DNA from: Adineta steineri
Taxonomy: Eukaryota; Rotifera; Eurotatoria; Adinetida; Adinetidae
DNA length: 64,000 nucleotides
Direction of reading: 5' to 3'
Assembly: GCA_905250115.1 (NCBI GenBank)
Contig: CAJNOI010000256.1
Coordinates: forward strand, 38,857 to 102,856
Part shown: positions 11,366 to 23,154 of the stretch, in pieces
Position numbering within the stretch: the first letter of the stretch is position 1
Layout of the letters: each line of letters starts with the position of its first letter
The notes under the pieces: model-generated
Told to the model about the DNA's origin: nothing
The model's database searches: none
The model's input: the letters and a program-made list of their open reading frames with translations, nothing else
Position numbers and translations under genes: made by a program

Positions 11366-13138
11366 ATGAGTGAGAGCAATACAATGCGTCTTCAGCGAAT
11401 GAATAGTCGTCTAATGAGCGAAAAGATCGACAGCTCAAAAATGCTTAGTCCTATAACTGGTTATGCTCAAGAACCTGTTCTGCCGCTTACTGATGCATGT
11501 TACCCATTGGTCAACATTATTGATAACATATCAACATATGCCTCGGTTGCTTTGGAAGAAACTCCAAATATTCCAGCTGATGGACTAACTCGTGATGAAT
11601 CAGCTTCAATTCGTCTCTACACAATGGAGTGGACTGATGGACAGCGCAGTCTCTATATAGTTCTTAATGAGACTCTCAAAGTAGCTGATCGCAACAAATT
11701 ACGACCATGGTTCAAATACATAAAACTTTTTCTTTCTGCATTGGTCAAAATTCCATGCGCGCCACCGCAGACTATCTGGCGTGGAGTTCGACGGAATGTT
11801 AGTAAAGAATTTCCACATGGTATGCAAGTGACATGGTGGTCTTTTTCATCATGCACAACAACACTTACTGTGTTAGAGAACGAAGTATATTTGGGCACCA
11901 AAGGAGAAAGAACTCTATTTTCCATTGAAGTCTTCAATGGTAGAAATATACGTGCTCATTCACATTTTGATAATGAGGATGAAGTGTTAATGCTTCCGGG
12001 AACTTATATGAAAGTACATTCACAAATGAAATCAGCACCTGATCTTTATATTATTCATTTGAAACAGGAAATGCCAAAGACAATGTTGATTGAACCACCA
12101 TTCGAAGGTATGTAGAGAATTTCCAAGATTGACTACGAATTAAAGCTCTTTTTTTGACTAGGTGCGTCTTTTTATCCAAAAATTTCGTAAGCTTCATTTC
12201 TTAACGTTTTATTAACTTTTTTTTCCAAACTTTTTAGCGCTCCGCTAGGACATTGGTTTCGCAAGAAGAGATTTTTAATTCCCATCATCTTATTAACGAT
12301 TTCGGTAATCGTGGCAGTTATTCTCGCCGTTCTACTGGGAAGAAGATCCTCTACAAACATAACACGTATGTTGTTTAAATCTTTTACTTCTGAATTTTGA
12401 GGATACTTTTGGTTCTATCTATTTGTAATATCTGATGAATAACCTATCCTAAATATATATTGATATTATTCTGATCGTAAAACACCATCTTGAGATTGAT
12501 GTGAGGGTATATTATGTTTATTTAGAATCATACCCATATCCTGAAATGTAGATTGAGCTGTATGAAAGATATTTAAGTTTTATACATGTTGTTTCGATCA
12601 ATAGAAAAAGATTTAGAAGAATTTTACCAATTTTTTTTATATTGCAGCTGTTTTACAAAATAAAGTTCATAACGAAGGTTTAGTCGATGCAAAACCTGTA
12701 CCTGGATTTCAAGGCCAAAATGGACCAGCGATTGGTTCATGGTTTCGCGCAAACAATAGTGAAGATGGAAGTAATGGACGGAGCTGGTGCGGTTACAATT
12801 ATTACGATACTGACAATGGCTTTGCACCAGACATTTTAGTGATGTGTGAAGGTAATCCATGCACATATTATTCTAGTCCAGATAATTGGAGAAAATATGG
12901 TGAACAATATTGTGGTCTCGAGGCAGAAGTAACAAATATCAGAACGGGATTGACTAGAAAGATTTATATTAGTGATGCATTCGCGCATGAGTGGGTGGAA
13001 AAACCAGGATCCATCAATCTTATGGTAGAATCGTTTAAACAACTTGCTGGATTCGTTCCATCGAATAAAACTCAAATTATTAAAGTTCTTTGGAAGCTTA
13101 CCGGAAAACGTAATAATTACTATGCTTTCAAGGGATAG
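11366..13138 (+). CDS. Arginine ADP-ribosyltransferase fused to a transmembrane helix and an extracellular DPBB domain
   Basis: Four exons join in phase: 11366-12107, 12162-12186 (25 nt), 12238-12365 and 12648-13138, giving 461 aa. Exon 1 is an ARTC-type catalytic domain, which transfers ADP-ribose from NAD to arginine. It shows the R-S-ExE triad: Arg139 in WRGVR, Ser159 in WWSFSSCT and Glu204-Asp-Glu206 in NEDEVLML. Exon 3 encodes a basic stop (HWFRKKR) and one transmembrane helix (IPIILLTISVIVAVILAVLL). Exon 4 encodes a Cys-containing domain (SWCGYN, VMCEGNPC, QYCGLEAEV) ending in SINLMVESFKQLAG, which I read as a double-psi beta-barrel like RlpA/expansin/cerato-platanin folds. By the positive-inside rule the catalytic domain is cytosolic and the barrel outside. 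The exon joins are inferred from phase and splice sites only; two adjacent genes is the alternative. Confidence 0.72.
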
Positions 13139-14070
13139 ACTTCAAACATTCGTTGTTTTTTCTTGGCTGAGTTCGGCTGAGCATGAGATAAACTTTAGCT
13201 TCTTCCATTTGAAATAAATTACTACAGAACTTGAGGGTGTGGGTGTGCAATTAAATGTGAGTAATCATAGAGCAAGAGCTCACCCGCCCACAATCACACT
13301 TACACCTTCAATAATATATTAGTGTGAAAAATATATTGTTTAGAAGTAAAAAACATCACATCTATAACTTTTAGTATGTGTTAAGATGGTTAGTTGATTA
13401 ACACAAAATTTCATAATTATTATTAATAAAAGAATGACGATATCTTATTAAAAATGTTTTCCTAACCAAAGATAATAATCTGTTCTTCTGTAATGATAAA
13501 ACAATTGGAATGATTGAATTTTGTTTTTTGTTAATTGAACTATTCCATAATAATTGGTAGATGATTCCTTTCTTTGATAATAAACACATTATCTGAATGT
13601 ATTCAACGGCATATAATAACCACAAATAACATTCATTATATACGGTTGTTATGCATTCAGTACTGTTTCAGAACTTTAAATAGGCGAAAGTAATTTGAGG
13701 TACAATTGACATCACTTACTAGTTCCGATGTTAAAAGAAGGTGTGGGTCTGAGCTAGAACGTAGATGTTGGTGTCAATGAAACAAAGATTTACACAACCA
13801 AATCCGCATCAGCACTTACCCTCAATGGAATTCTTAAATTTGAGCTGTCTCATTTTAACTTTTTTCTTTATTCTAAGAACATTTTTTATTATTATGGTTA
13901 GTAAAATTATACAAAAAAATTACAAAAAGGAATCAAAATAGAAGTAAAAAAATTAGTAACACACTAATGCAAAAAATAAAGACAAAAAAATATTGATTGA
14001 AGTCTGTTTGAGGCCATAAACGTTTTTTAGTTGAATAGTTTTTCTTGTCAACTGTTTCACAGCGCTTTTC
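13139..14070. other. Intergenic between convergent genes
   Basis: AT-rich. Contains the telomere-like pair at 13230-13310 and a weaker GTGTGGGTCTGAG / CACTTACCCTC pair at about 13740-13825. No gene seen. Confidence 0.45.
13230..13310. repeat. Telomere-like inverted pair
   Basis: Starts CTTGAGGGTGTGGGTGTG and closes with CACACTTACACCTTCA around a 35-40 nt spacer. Confidence 0.6.
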
Positions 14071-16408
14071 TCAAGAACACGTATCCGAATTAGAAATAGA
14101 AACAGAAAAAGGAGGACCGCTACAAGTATTAGTAACATAAACAGAACCATAATAAGTATTCGTCGTAAAAGTAAGCATACCAAAAAAACTACCACCAGTA
14201 TAGGTAGGACCAGTATAAAAATACTTTTGACAGTAAAGAGTACCATTATTATTGGTACATGGAGTGCAAGTATTAGTACAACAAACAGTATTACTGCAAG
14301 CTTGTGCTAAAATTCAAATTTAAGAAATATATATTCTTATTGTTCAAATCAAATAATCAATTAGCTATCAAAGTTTCTGTTTGAAAGCATGGGTGTGAAT
14401 TGCGATCTGGAGCAAGAATATTGATCGATACAAATACGAATGTGTCTGATTCTCATGTATTCAGCTGCACTCTCATCAACCATTTTCAGGATGAGAGTAA
14501 TAAAAGACCTATTACCCTCGTTCCTCACATCTTCTTTTATAAGTTCATTTAAAATGAACAAGATACTACCACCACTCAATAGGAAGGAGCTATGTAGCAG
14601 CATTTGTTTTCAACTCCATGGAACTCATGAGCTCTAACTGTCACAGGTATAGTACCGGACTAATCCCATACAGTTTTCCGATGAATGGAACAAAACGGCT
14701 TGTAATTGAAAAAGAGGATGAAAATTAAAAAGTAGTTCAATGAAAATTTGCAATCTCATCGAGGGATGTAACTCTTTATGCATAGTACCACCCACCAAAG
14801 TGATACAGACTAATTAGAAAACTTACTCCCTCCCGCTGCTGCAGTCGTAGTTGTTGTTGTAGTTGTTGTTGATGTTGTAGTAGTTGTAGTTGTTGTTGTT
14901 GTTGTAGTAGTTGTAGTCGTTGATGTTGTAGTTGTTGTAGTAGTAGTAGTTGTTGTTGTTGTTGTTGTTGTATCGGTTGTTGTACTCAGAAAAAAAAAAN
15001 NNNNNNNNNNNNNNNNNNNNNNNNNNNNNNNNNNNNNNNNNNNNNNNNNNNNNNNNNNNNNNNNNNNNNNNNNNNNNNNNNNNNNNNNNNNNNNNNNNNG
15101 ACAGAACTTTTTTCTAGACCGAACCATTTTGTGATGAGGAAAGATGAATGGTTTAGTTAGTCTTTTACGAAACCTAATTTGAGTCAGAACCCTATTGAAG
15201 GGTTCTGAATTTTACCCGCGGGCTGAACCCCTAAAAAGGTTCTGCAAAACTCCTTAATTTTTTTCTGAGTAGTTGCTGTGGCAGTTGTCGTAGTTGATAT
15301 GTCAGTTGTGGTGGTAGTTAGTGGCGGTGGTTGTGGTGTTGATGTTATTGCTGGTAGCGTGGATGGCATACCTGTTGCTGTTAGTGTTGATGTTATGTTG
15401 ATTGAATTTGTAGTTGATAGATTTGGTAATATTAATGGTGGTACTGTCGAAACTGAAAAAATACTTTATCTTTCAATAAATGGATTTTTATAAGTCTCAC
15501 AAGGTATTTATTTTGATTTATCTATCTTACCTAAAAGCACTTGACCAAACGTGCAAAATCGAACGGAAACTGTGTATGATCCAAGATTTGTTACAATATC
15601 GAATGAAGTCGAGCTAAGTTTCGATTGCATATCGGTCTTGGTTGGAGGTATACATTGCGTAAAGCAACTAGCAGTCCTGCACATAGTTTTTGGGCATTCA
15701 TTGATGATGATTACAATTATGAGTTTGTCACCTTTGCCTACATTAGAATCTGCTTCAACTGCATCGCAAGATACTGCATCTCTAAAAGAATGAATAATAT
15801 GAAAAAGTTCTCATTTAACAAAGAAGATTTTAAAGTAGCTAACCGTAGTTGCCGTTTTCGCCTCTTGGTGCTTGTAATGCTACCAGTTCCCAAGGAAACC
15901 GATTTTACACTTAAGACATCGTTCGAGTACCCCATTTTTTGATTGAACTGTAAAAGAAAAATATTTATATTGCATATCACATCAGAAAAAATAAAAACGT
16001 ACTTGACGAGTAAGTGAATCATCATTAGTAATTGATTCCCCAGTGCTACTGCTGAAATCAGTAGCAAATGCCATATTAAAAGTTCCAGCTGTTAAAAAAA
16101 ATATAAAAGTAGAATGAAACGATTAGTAGAAATAATATGTTCTTTACCACTAAGCGCCTTATCTGCTACTACACCAGTTCCTTTCTTCGATACGTACAAT
16201 GGGATCAATGAACAAACTATTATAACAGCAATGAGGAATACTACCACCAAAACTATACATAAAGCTGCTATTGGTAACCATCTTGCTCTTCGTCTAAAAA
16301 AAGAGATGTGAAGCATAGGAAACAACGATTAATGGTCATATACTCATACCTGGTTTCTCTAGGCCTATCGTCAGTATTACCACGAAAATTTTGAAGGTAA
16401 TTACCCAT
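14071..16408 (-). CDS. Type II membrane protein with Thr-rich stalk and Cys-rich tip, split by a transposon
   Basis: Read on the reverse strand, seven exons are in phase: 16408-16350, 16293-16148, 16088-16003, 15947-15844, 15781-15531, 15452-14827 and 14306-14071. Exon 1 starts MGNYLQNFRG; exon 2 has a basic stop then one helix (LPIAALCIVLVVVFLIAVII). Exons 3-5 form an ectodomain containing KRRKRQLR, a furin-like dibasic site, and Cys-bearing CPKTMCRTASCFTQC. Exon 6 is a Ser/Thr-rich mucin-like stalk, largely Thr homopolymer. Exon 7 is a Cys-rich tip (CSNTVCCTNTCTPC) ending at TGA. Exon 6 carries an insertion (14985-15269) that brings in a stop codon. Without the insertion and one TA copy, exon 6 is 339 nt and all phases agree, for about 406 aa. 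This allele is therefore probably disrupted, or the insertion is an assembly haplotype. Function unknown; surface glycoprotein likely. Confidence 0.6.
14985..15269. mobile_element. TA-flanked transposon insertion in the Thr-rich stalk exon (contains assembly gap)
   Basis: Ends are CTCAGAAAAAAA (from 14985) and TTTTTTTCTGAG (to 15269), inverted repeats of each other, flanked by TA at 14983-14984 and 15270-15271. TA target duplication suggests a Tc1/mariner-type element. The visible right arm includes a palindrome TCAGAACCC...GGGTTCTGA at about 15184-15208. A 100-N run occupies most of the middle, so the true length and any transposase are unknown. Confidence 0.65.
15000..15099. other. Assembly gap (100 N)
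   Basis: Exactly 100 N, the conventional placeholder for a gap of unknown size. It lies just inside the left end of the transposon, next to a poly-A tract and a Thr-codon minisatellite, both of which are hard to assemble. Confidence 0.98.
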
Positions 16409-16789
16409 GTCTAAAATAAACATCAAATGTTATTTTTGTCTTTTGACTAACTAATATTTTTAATATTTAAAGATGTAAAAGAAGACAAAATTATTCCACT
16501 ATGTTTCCTAATAATAACGCACTTTCTACAGAATAGAATACTAATTCTAAAATCAACAAAGCGATAAAACAAATTTATAAAACTAAATAATCTCATGCAA
16601 CAGCATAAATACAACAGATCAAAAATACCACTGATATCATATTCACTAAAAGATTAACTATCTTAAATCAAATTGATCGACTAAAAAGAATATATATCAA
16701 CCGCTTATGTATCCTTAAGTAGAACTTAGAAAAGCATTTGAAATATAATCATATGTTCAAAAAGAGATTTAGAAAACAGTGTAACACAT

Positions 16790-16975
16790 AAACAACATCA
16801 TACACAACAATACTACCCCATATCAATATCTAACAACATCATACACTACAATACCACTCAATAGCAATACCATTATCCAACAACATTATACACAGCGATA
16901 CAACTCAACATCGATATTAATATCCGACAATATCATACACAACAATACCACCCAACATCAATATCATCACCAATC
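16790..16975. repeat. Degenerate minisatellite, about 55-60 bp unit
   Basis: Roughly three and a half imperfect copies of a unit containing CAACATCATACACAACAATA followed by CCACTCAACATCAATATC. No coding frame runs through it. Confidence 0.6.
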
Positions 16976-17264
16976 GTAGGAACTGCAATTGTGAACCGTT
17001 AAAATGTAATCTATACGTTTCTTTATGCACGGTAAATGTTCAATCGATCTCAGTACATATTTTTAAAATTATATTAGACCTATAATACTTCTCTTGCGAT
17101 TGACTACGAGTAAAAAACCTAAAACAAATACCTTACCTTTATTGTGTTGCGTGTATACGATTTGTGTTTGAAATGAATGATATGCACAGCAGTGTACGTC
17201 TGTTATATACGCTTAGCTCTCTTGCATATCCGTTGCTATATTTTTCTCCCTTTCCAACACATAC

Positions 17265-17760
17265 AGGCACACTCTCTCTCTTTATGTCCTACTTTTTTAA
17301 TTGCCCTGACCCTTATCTGTTCGCGTACGATTATGTATTATTATTTATCCTGTTTCTATTGCTTTATAGCTCACTACGTTGGCGTATCCTCTACCAGTCA
17401 CTCTCTCTCTGTATGTCCTATTTTTTTAATCGTTCTTATCCTCACCTTTTATTGTTATTGTTATCATTATCTCCTTTTCATCCTACTTATATTATCTTAT
17501 GACTGACTACTTCTGCTATGCTCTCTATAATCACTCACTCTCTTTATGTCCTATTTTCTTTAATTGTCCAGATCCTCACCTTTTCAGCTGCGACTATCTG
17601 TTTTTCATCCTATGTATATTGTTTTGTTCCTCGCTTCATCACTTTTTCTTTTTATCACTCTTTTTCTTTATCTCCTATTTTTTTCAATTGTTCTGTTTCT
17701 CACCTGTTCGCTCTTCATTATCCATTTTTTATTGTGCTTGTATTATACAAACAAGTAACG
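17265..17760. repeat. Degenerate tandem repeat, about 125-135 bp unit
   Basis: Four diverged copies, beginning near 17271, 17400, 17535 and 17660. Each opens with CTCTCTTTATGTCCTATTTT, continues with a T-rich stretch and then a CTCACCTGTTCGC-like segment. Overlapping open frames here are a by-product of the pyrimidine bias. Confidence 0.6.
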
Positions 17761-17839
17761 CTCGTCTGCGGACTCGCTCAGCTCTTTCTCGTAGAAATCG
17801 TATTCTACAATACTAAACTTTTTGCTTATACAGTTTGGA

Positions 17840-18290
17840 AAAATTAACACCAGATTTGTGTTCTTCCATCCCGCTTACCCTTCGGTCACCCTTATGAAAA
17901 TTTTTTTTTATATAAATTGGTTCTCTCCATAAAAAAGTGATCCATAAAATTATTTTATAAAACTAACATCAGATTCGAAGTCTTCGCATCGAAATATCCC
18001 AAAAATGTCTTTTCTAAAAAATCGATTCTCGAATTACCCTCTGATACAACTTTCTTGGAGCTATCTTTAAGATTAATAATATTAATTAATTATTAATTGT
18101 TTTTTAACTAAAATTAACCTCACATTCGAATTATTGGCACTCGATTACCCTTCGGTCAAACTTTTTTCAAAAACTAATAATATCAATTATTAACTGATTA
18201 TTAACTAATTAATTTTAATAAACTAACCTCAGATTCAAGTTCCCCACCCTCGATTACCCCCCAGTCAAAGTTTTCCGGAAGTATCTGAAA
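17840..18290. repeat. Second degenerate tandem repeat, about 110-150 bp unit
   Basis: Four copies with landmark sequences AACTAACCTCAGATTCGAAG and CTCGATTACCCTTCGGTCAA; the first landmark starts at about 17843, 17962, 18113 and 18222. Spacers contain short AT-rich insertions of TTAATAATTAATT type. Confidence 0.55.
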
Positions 18291-19509
18291 AATTAAATTC
18301 CAATGTTTTTTTGACCCTGCGGACACACAAGCAAGCAAACAATTTATTCTTACTGGACTCTTCTCTTACGAGAAAGAGAATAAATCTGCCCATACATTAC
18401 ACCACCAACATGCGTAATCATAAGCTATTTCAATTTCATTTTTCGAAATTTCTCCTCCTAGACCGTAATAGAGTACGCCAAAAAACAGCTAAACAATCAA
18501 AAACTATAATTCACCTTCGAAGACTATAGTTATGACTATAAGACGATGTTAATTAGATTAATCTTCAATCTTATCTAAATTCTATTCAACATTAGTCACA
18601 CCACCTGTAATAGTAAATCATAACATCAAACATTATACAGAACTTCACCGCCCAACACTAGAAATTATACTCAATGTAATGAGATATTCTATTTTCAATC
18701 TGTTATAATGTGAAACACATATTCATCCTTCACGTAGTATGAAATATTTCTCAATTCATAAAACATTCTATTTATAATGTATAATAATATCAATAATATT
18801 TCTGCTTGAAATTATTTGAAATTGTTTCATGAATTCTAAGCATGTTGAGGATGTGACTGTAAGTATACATAGGATACATCAAAACCCACACCTAGTATAG
18901 ATAAATTAAAAATCTTATTCGAAAAATCTATATTAAAATTACAGATACCCATTGCCTAACGGTTTGATATCATTTGTTATATGTTTTATCTTTAAGAGAA
19001 AATATTTAGTGTTTATTAAATATTTGTCCACATGGTGAACAAAATTCTCCCGATTGTTCAGAATAAGGTGGAGGCATATATTTCAATTACTATCTAAAAA
19101 AACGAAAGAAAATATTTCAATATCATATTTCTTTACATGTTAGAATATTAGATGTACTTCATGAATTTTTATTAAAATTAATATTTAATATATTAACTTA
19201 TATTTATTGTTAATATTTAAAAAAAATATAAAAAAACTGCTGTAAAGAAATAAAAATGCATTATATAATTAAACTTGATTGATAATATATCATTAAGTGA
19301 AGTTAAATTATAGATATTTCGAAAAAAGAGAGCGACAATTAGATTGAAATTTGTATCAAGTAATTATCAAGATTCAATTATACGATTAAAATAATAATAA
19401 GAAAAAAATATCTATTTTCAAAAATTTATTAATTCTATTTCACATCATTTTTACACTTTAAGGAAAAGATGTACGAAATATCGTTTAATATTATTTTAGT
19501 GTTATATAT

Positions 19510-20006
19510 CAGAGATGTCCATCGCGGTTGAGAGTCTGCCGCTGCCGCGCCGCGCCGATATGTTAAAAAAGCTAACGCGCCGCTGCCGCGCCGCGACTAT
19601 AGCAAAACGAAACGTGCCGCGCCCCGCTGCCGCACCGCGCCCCTATAAAAATTTGCCGCTACCGCGACGCTGCCGCGATGGGACTTTTAAAAATCTTCCG
19701 ATTTTCAAGGCTGAGAGTGGTTTAAACGAGAGCTGTTGCTGCTAATCGATGAGATTCCTCTAGCTTTACATTGCAGAATACGTTAATGTCGATTTATGTG
19801 TGAATTTCGTGATTTTTTAAAATTGTGTCCTCAAAAAGCTGCCGCTACCGCGCCGCTGCCGCGACTGTATGATAAAAGTTGCTGCCGCACCGCTACCGCG
19901 CCGCGACAGTTTCGAAAAAAATCTGCCGCTGCCGCGCCGCGAACGCCACGGCGGTCGCGGCGCGGCAGCGGTAGCGGCAGCGGCAGCGCCGCCATGGACA
20001 TCTCTG
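19510..20006. mobile_element. Non-autonomous hAT-type element with a very GC-rich interior
   Basis: Ends are CAGAGATGTCCATCGCGG (19510) and the inverted CAGAGATGTCCATGGCGG, one mismatch in 18. A perfect 8-bp target duplication TTATATAT flanks it at 19502-19509 and 20007-20014. CAGAG-type ends with 8-bp duplications are the hAT signature. The 497-bp interior consists of degenerate repeats of GCCGCTGCCGCGCCGCG, in both orientations near the right end, and encodes no transposase. The composition contrasts sharply with its roughly 70-75% AT surroundings. The perfect duplication points to recent insertion. Confidence 0.85.
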
Positions 20007-20014
20007 TTATATAT

Positions 20015-21566
20015 ATATAATATATTAATAGATTTCTTCAATGAAGTACAAATATATTCATATCTACTATGATTTTTTTAAATAAACTAACATGTTTTTG
20101 AGTATTTCTTCACTGTATACTGTTCAGACATACAAAATCCATCTATAATCGTTATAAAAGTATAAACAAAGTGAGAATATGAACACAATAGGTGAGTGAT
20201 AGAAAAATCAAAGGGAGAAAAATATTTTTATGTTGTTTATAACACGTGTATGATTATAGAATACAAAGATAGGAAGAAAAAAAACATTTTCGTAAATATA
20301 CTCTTATTCGTTATGTCTATAGACTCTTGTAATAAAAAAAAGATATTAAATATAAATAAACTATATATCTTTTTGATTTCTATTTCACTCTATTTTTATA
20401 TAACTGTGTATTATATTGATATACATTGAAAGAATTAGAATATCAAATTTTATGTCTTATTTATTTCGATATACTCAATCCAGGGTGTATTAAGAGAAAT
20501 AATTGTTAAGAAAAATTATAGAATCGTTGTGCAAGACAGCATTATATTTCAATATTCGAAACTTAAATTCATGCAAAATAGTATGCATATGTGAAAGTAG
20601 TGGAGTAAGACAGATCAATATATATTGTCGTTACTGGGAACAATTATAATGTACACTTTATTGATAATAAACTAACTATATTTAATATCAAAAATACAAT
20701 TCTATATAATTATAAATAAACTTTACTAGAGAAAGTTTTAAATAAGACATAAGTAATTATATAATATCTGCTATTTCCATTATATTATTTTTAATCTTGT
20801 TGTTCAGCATATGATAATATATTTGTACAACCTTGTTTGTTTTTATAAATTCACTATATTAATTCAAAACTTTAATAGTTTTTAATAACCACGTTCAACG
20901 TTTGAAAAAGTAAATGTTTGAACTATTTTTAAATAAAATATTAATACGATTTCGATGAATCCATTATATTTGTCTAGCAAAATATTCTTTATAATCATAT
21001 TCTTTGATTTCATCAAATTGTTATTTTGTTGATAAAGCAAAATATAAATTAAAAATTCATCTATATCTGGTACAACTTCTTTATTTCGATTAGATAAATC
21101 TCTGATAAAATTTTCTATCGTATTATTTATTTTACAATCTAATTCATCATAGAAATTGTTATCCTAACTTTTCTAAAGTTAAAATTTAAAATCTAGTTTT
21201 TTTTATAACCAACTATTAACGTAAGGTGTATATACATGTAATGCGTTACAAAATATAAAAAAGTATTTTTTAGTAGCATACGTATCGTTTTGTTTACCAG
21301 ATCTCACACATTTTTATTAACAAATCGTTAGATCATGCTTGAGAAAGATGAAAGAGTTTTGTTTCATTATTTACCTGATTTAGGATATATATCAATAAAA
21401 AATGTATTAATAAACGTAAAAAATAACAATATGCTTTTCATATTAGATGATTTGAAATAGAGAGGAATTTCTAGGAATGAGTGTACAGCGGCTTCACTTT
21501 ACAAATGTTAGCTTCAGTTCTTGATTATGAGAAATATTTTCGAATAAATTTTTGGATTTATAGCTT
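20015..21566. other. Intergenic, no gene seen
   Basis: About 1.55 kb of very AT-rich DNA with many stops in all frames. No repeat ends or RNA gene were recognised. Confidence 0.45.
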
Positions 21567-22101
21567 TTGAAATGCTTTATTTGTTTTATTTTATTGAATA
21601 TAGATATTATCGTTCAAACTGTACAAAGCAAAGGTTCAACAACTAATAAGGCTTCTCGACAATTTGCACGAGCAATGGAAAAACCGACGGATGACGCTAA
21701 TCATATTATTGGGAAACAATTAGGTGGTACTGTTCGAAGTCACTATAATATTTTCCCACAAAGTCCTAATATCAATCGAGGTGCACCGAGTCAAGAAAAA
21801 AAATGAAATTCGTAATTTAATCTTGACTGAAAGCAAACCTATTGAAGTTGTTGTTCAACTATATTGTTCAACGACAACAGCAACAAGACCAGAACGTTTC
21901 ACATATCGGGCGGCTTATAACAATGCTTATCATTCTACTAATATCATCATACAGACTTTATTTCTTTTTACTTATTTTGTTCCTATAGATTCTGCTCATG
22001 TTGTTTATTTTCTTAATACTAATAAAAACATACTAATATTGATCTTTTGCATGTTGATTTGTTGCTTGTATAATGAGAACAATCTAGCTTTATTACTTTA
22101 G
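21567..22101 (+). pseudogene. DNA/RNA non-specific endonuclease-like gene, frameshifted
   Basis: The first frame (21567-21806) contains DDANHIIGKQLGG, with the active-site His of the NucA-like endonuclease fold, then NIFPQSPNINRG, the usual metal-site neighbourhood. This domain is common in bacterial nucleases and polymorphic toxins, and related copies occur in bdelloids. At a run of A near 21797-21805 the frame ends in TGA. The matching continuation lies one frame away and includes IEVVVQLYCSTTTATRPERF, a typical C-terminal part of this family. A hydrophobic start could serve as a signal peptide, or an upstream exon may be missing. Either the gene is dead, or one base of the homopolymer is wrong in the assembly. 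The exact 3' end is uncertain. Confidence 0.6.
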
Positions 22102-23154
22102 GAGACTATTCTATATTCCGATAATTAATCTTAATATTTTCATGTTAAAAATGAACATGAAGATTCAGAGAAAGATCTATAAATGTGAGAATGACGTCAA
22201 TATTAGAAACTATTCTGATTATATGTTTAAATTTTGAATGCATCAAGACTTAATACTCCAAAGTTAAAGTATTTTCCATGCCAGAGCGATATATTTTTAA
22301 AACCTACTCTTTACTCTATAAATTTAAGCTCCCGTGAATAAATCTGTAATTTTGAAAAACAAAATCTAATTGTAAGTATCTATTGCAACTTTAATATTAT
22401 CAAATAATTAGTTGATATTCAGTCGAAGACGATATAAAATATCGTCACAATGATCCACTTATAAAGATACTTTATATTCATTCTTGCGACATCTTGAGGG
22501 TGTGAATATTTTATTTCGTCCATACTCTAGTTTCCACTATCCCATAATATAATTATATTGGATATAAAAGATAAACGTGTTAGTATGTATCACAGATATG
22601 CAGTGATAAAAGAATAGAACTATTCTGCTTTTTTTTCTTCTATTAACTTTGATAATAACGAAACACTTCATTATGAATAACAGGAAAGAAGTAAACATTT
22701 ATTTTTTATCAAAAAATACCTTTATTTACCTAATGTTTTTTAATTCAATCATGATTAAGCTTCATCAATTTTGCAGTTTTATTTTTCCATCTAATATTAT
22801 ATGATAAATATATAGGCTATTTTTTCGTTCTTATAAGAAAATAAAAATATGCTCAAATTGATGATACCTTCGACAGAAGAATTATTTACACATTCACACT
22901 ACTCCTCATACATCTAACCACACTCACGCGTATCCACACTCATCGAACTGAATTCTTTTCTTTGACCTTATAAGTTATAACGTATTTGAATAATATTTTC
23001 GTTCTTTTCTTTATTTCTTGTACGGAACCAAACGCAGAAGAGAATATACCAGGAATTAATTGCATTAAAAAACGAAGAAGAAACAATTGAAACGATATGT
23101 TTCTCACTTCGAATTTGCCACTATATGATTATGAGTATATTTCAGCTAACATAA
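22102..23154. other. Intergenic, no gene seen
   Basis: AT-rich. A C-strand telomere-like patch (CACACTACTCC...CACTCACGCGTATCCACACTC) lies at about 22896-22943 without a clear partner. It separates the endonuclease relic from the 3' end of the RRM-KH gene. Confidence 0.4.

Larger units (their letters stand above)
16409..19509. other. Gene-poor region rich in tandem repeats
   Basis: Three separate minisatellite tracts, listed individually, occupy 16.8-18.3 kb. The rest is AT-rich sequence with no supported gene. A 72-codon frame at 18311-18529 has no recognisable motif. Confidence 0.5.

Noticed and set aside
14810-15369. Poly-Thr frames as separate small genes
   Set aside because: They are the two halves of one stalk exon split by the transposon, in the same phase once it is excluded.
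17164-17847. Several overlapping open frames of 60-112 codons
   Set aside because: They follow the pyrimidine-rich tandem repeat in all three forward frames, with Leu/Ser/Phe/Tyr-only composition and no splice context.
16790-18290. CRISPR-like array
   Set aside because: Units are long, contiguous and diverged, with no regular unique spacers, and the genome is animal.
19515-20072. Arg/Ala/Pro-rich open frames on both strands
   Set aside because: By-products of the GC-rich repeats inside the hAT-type element.
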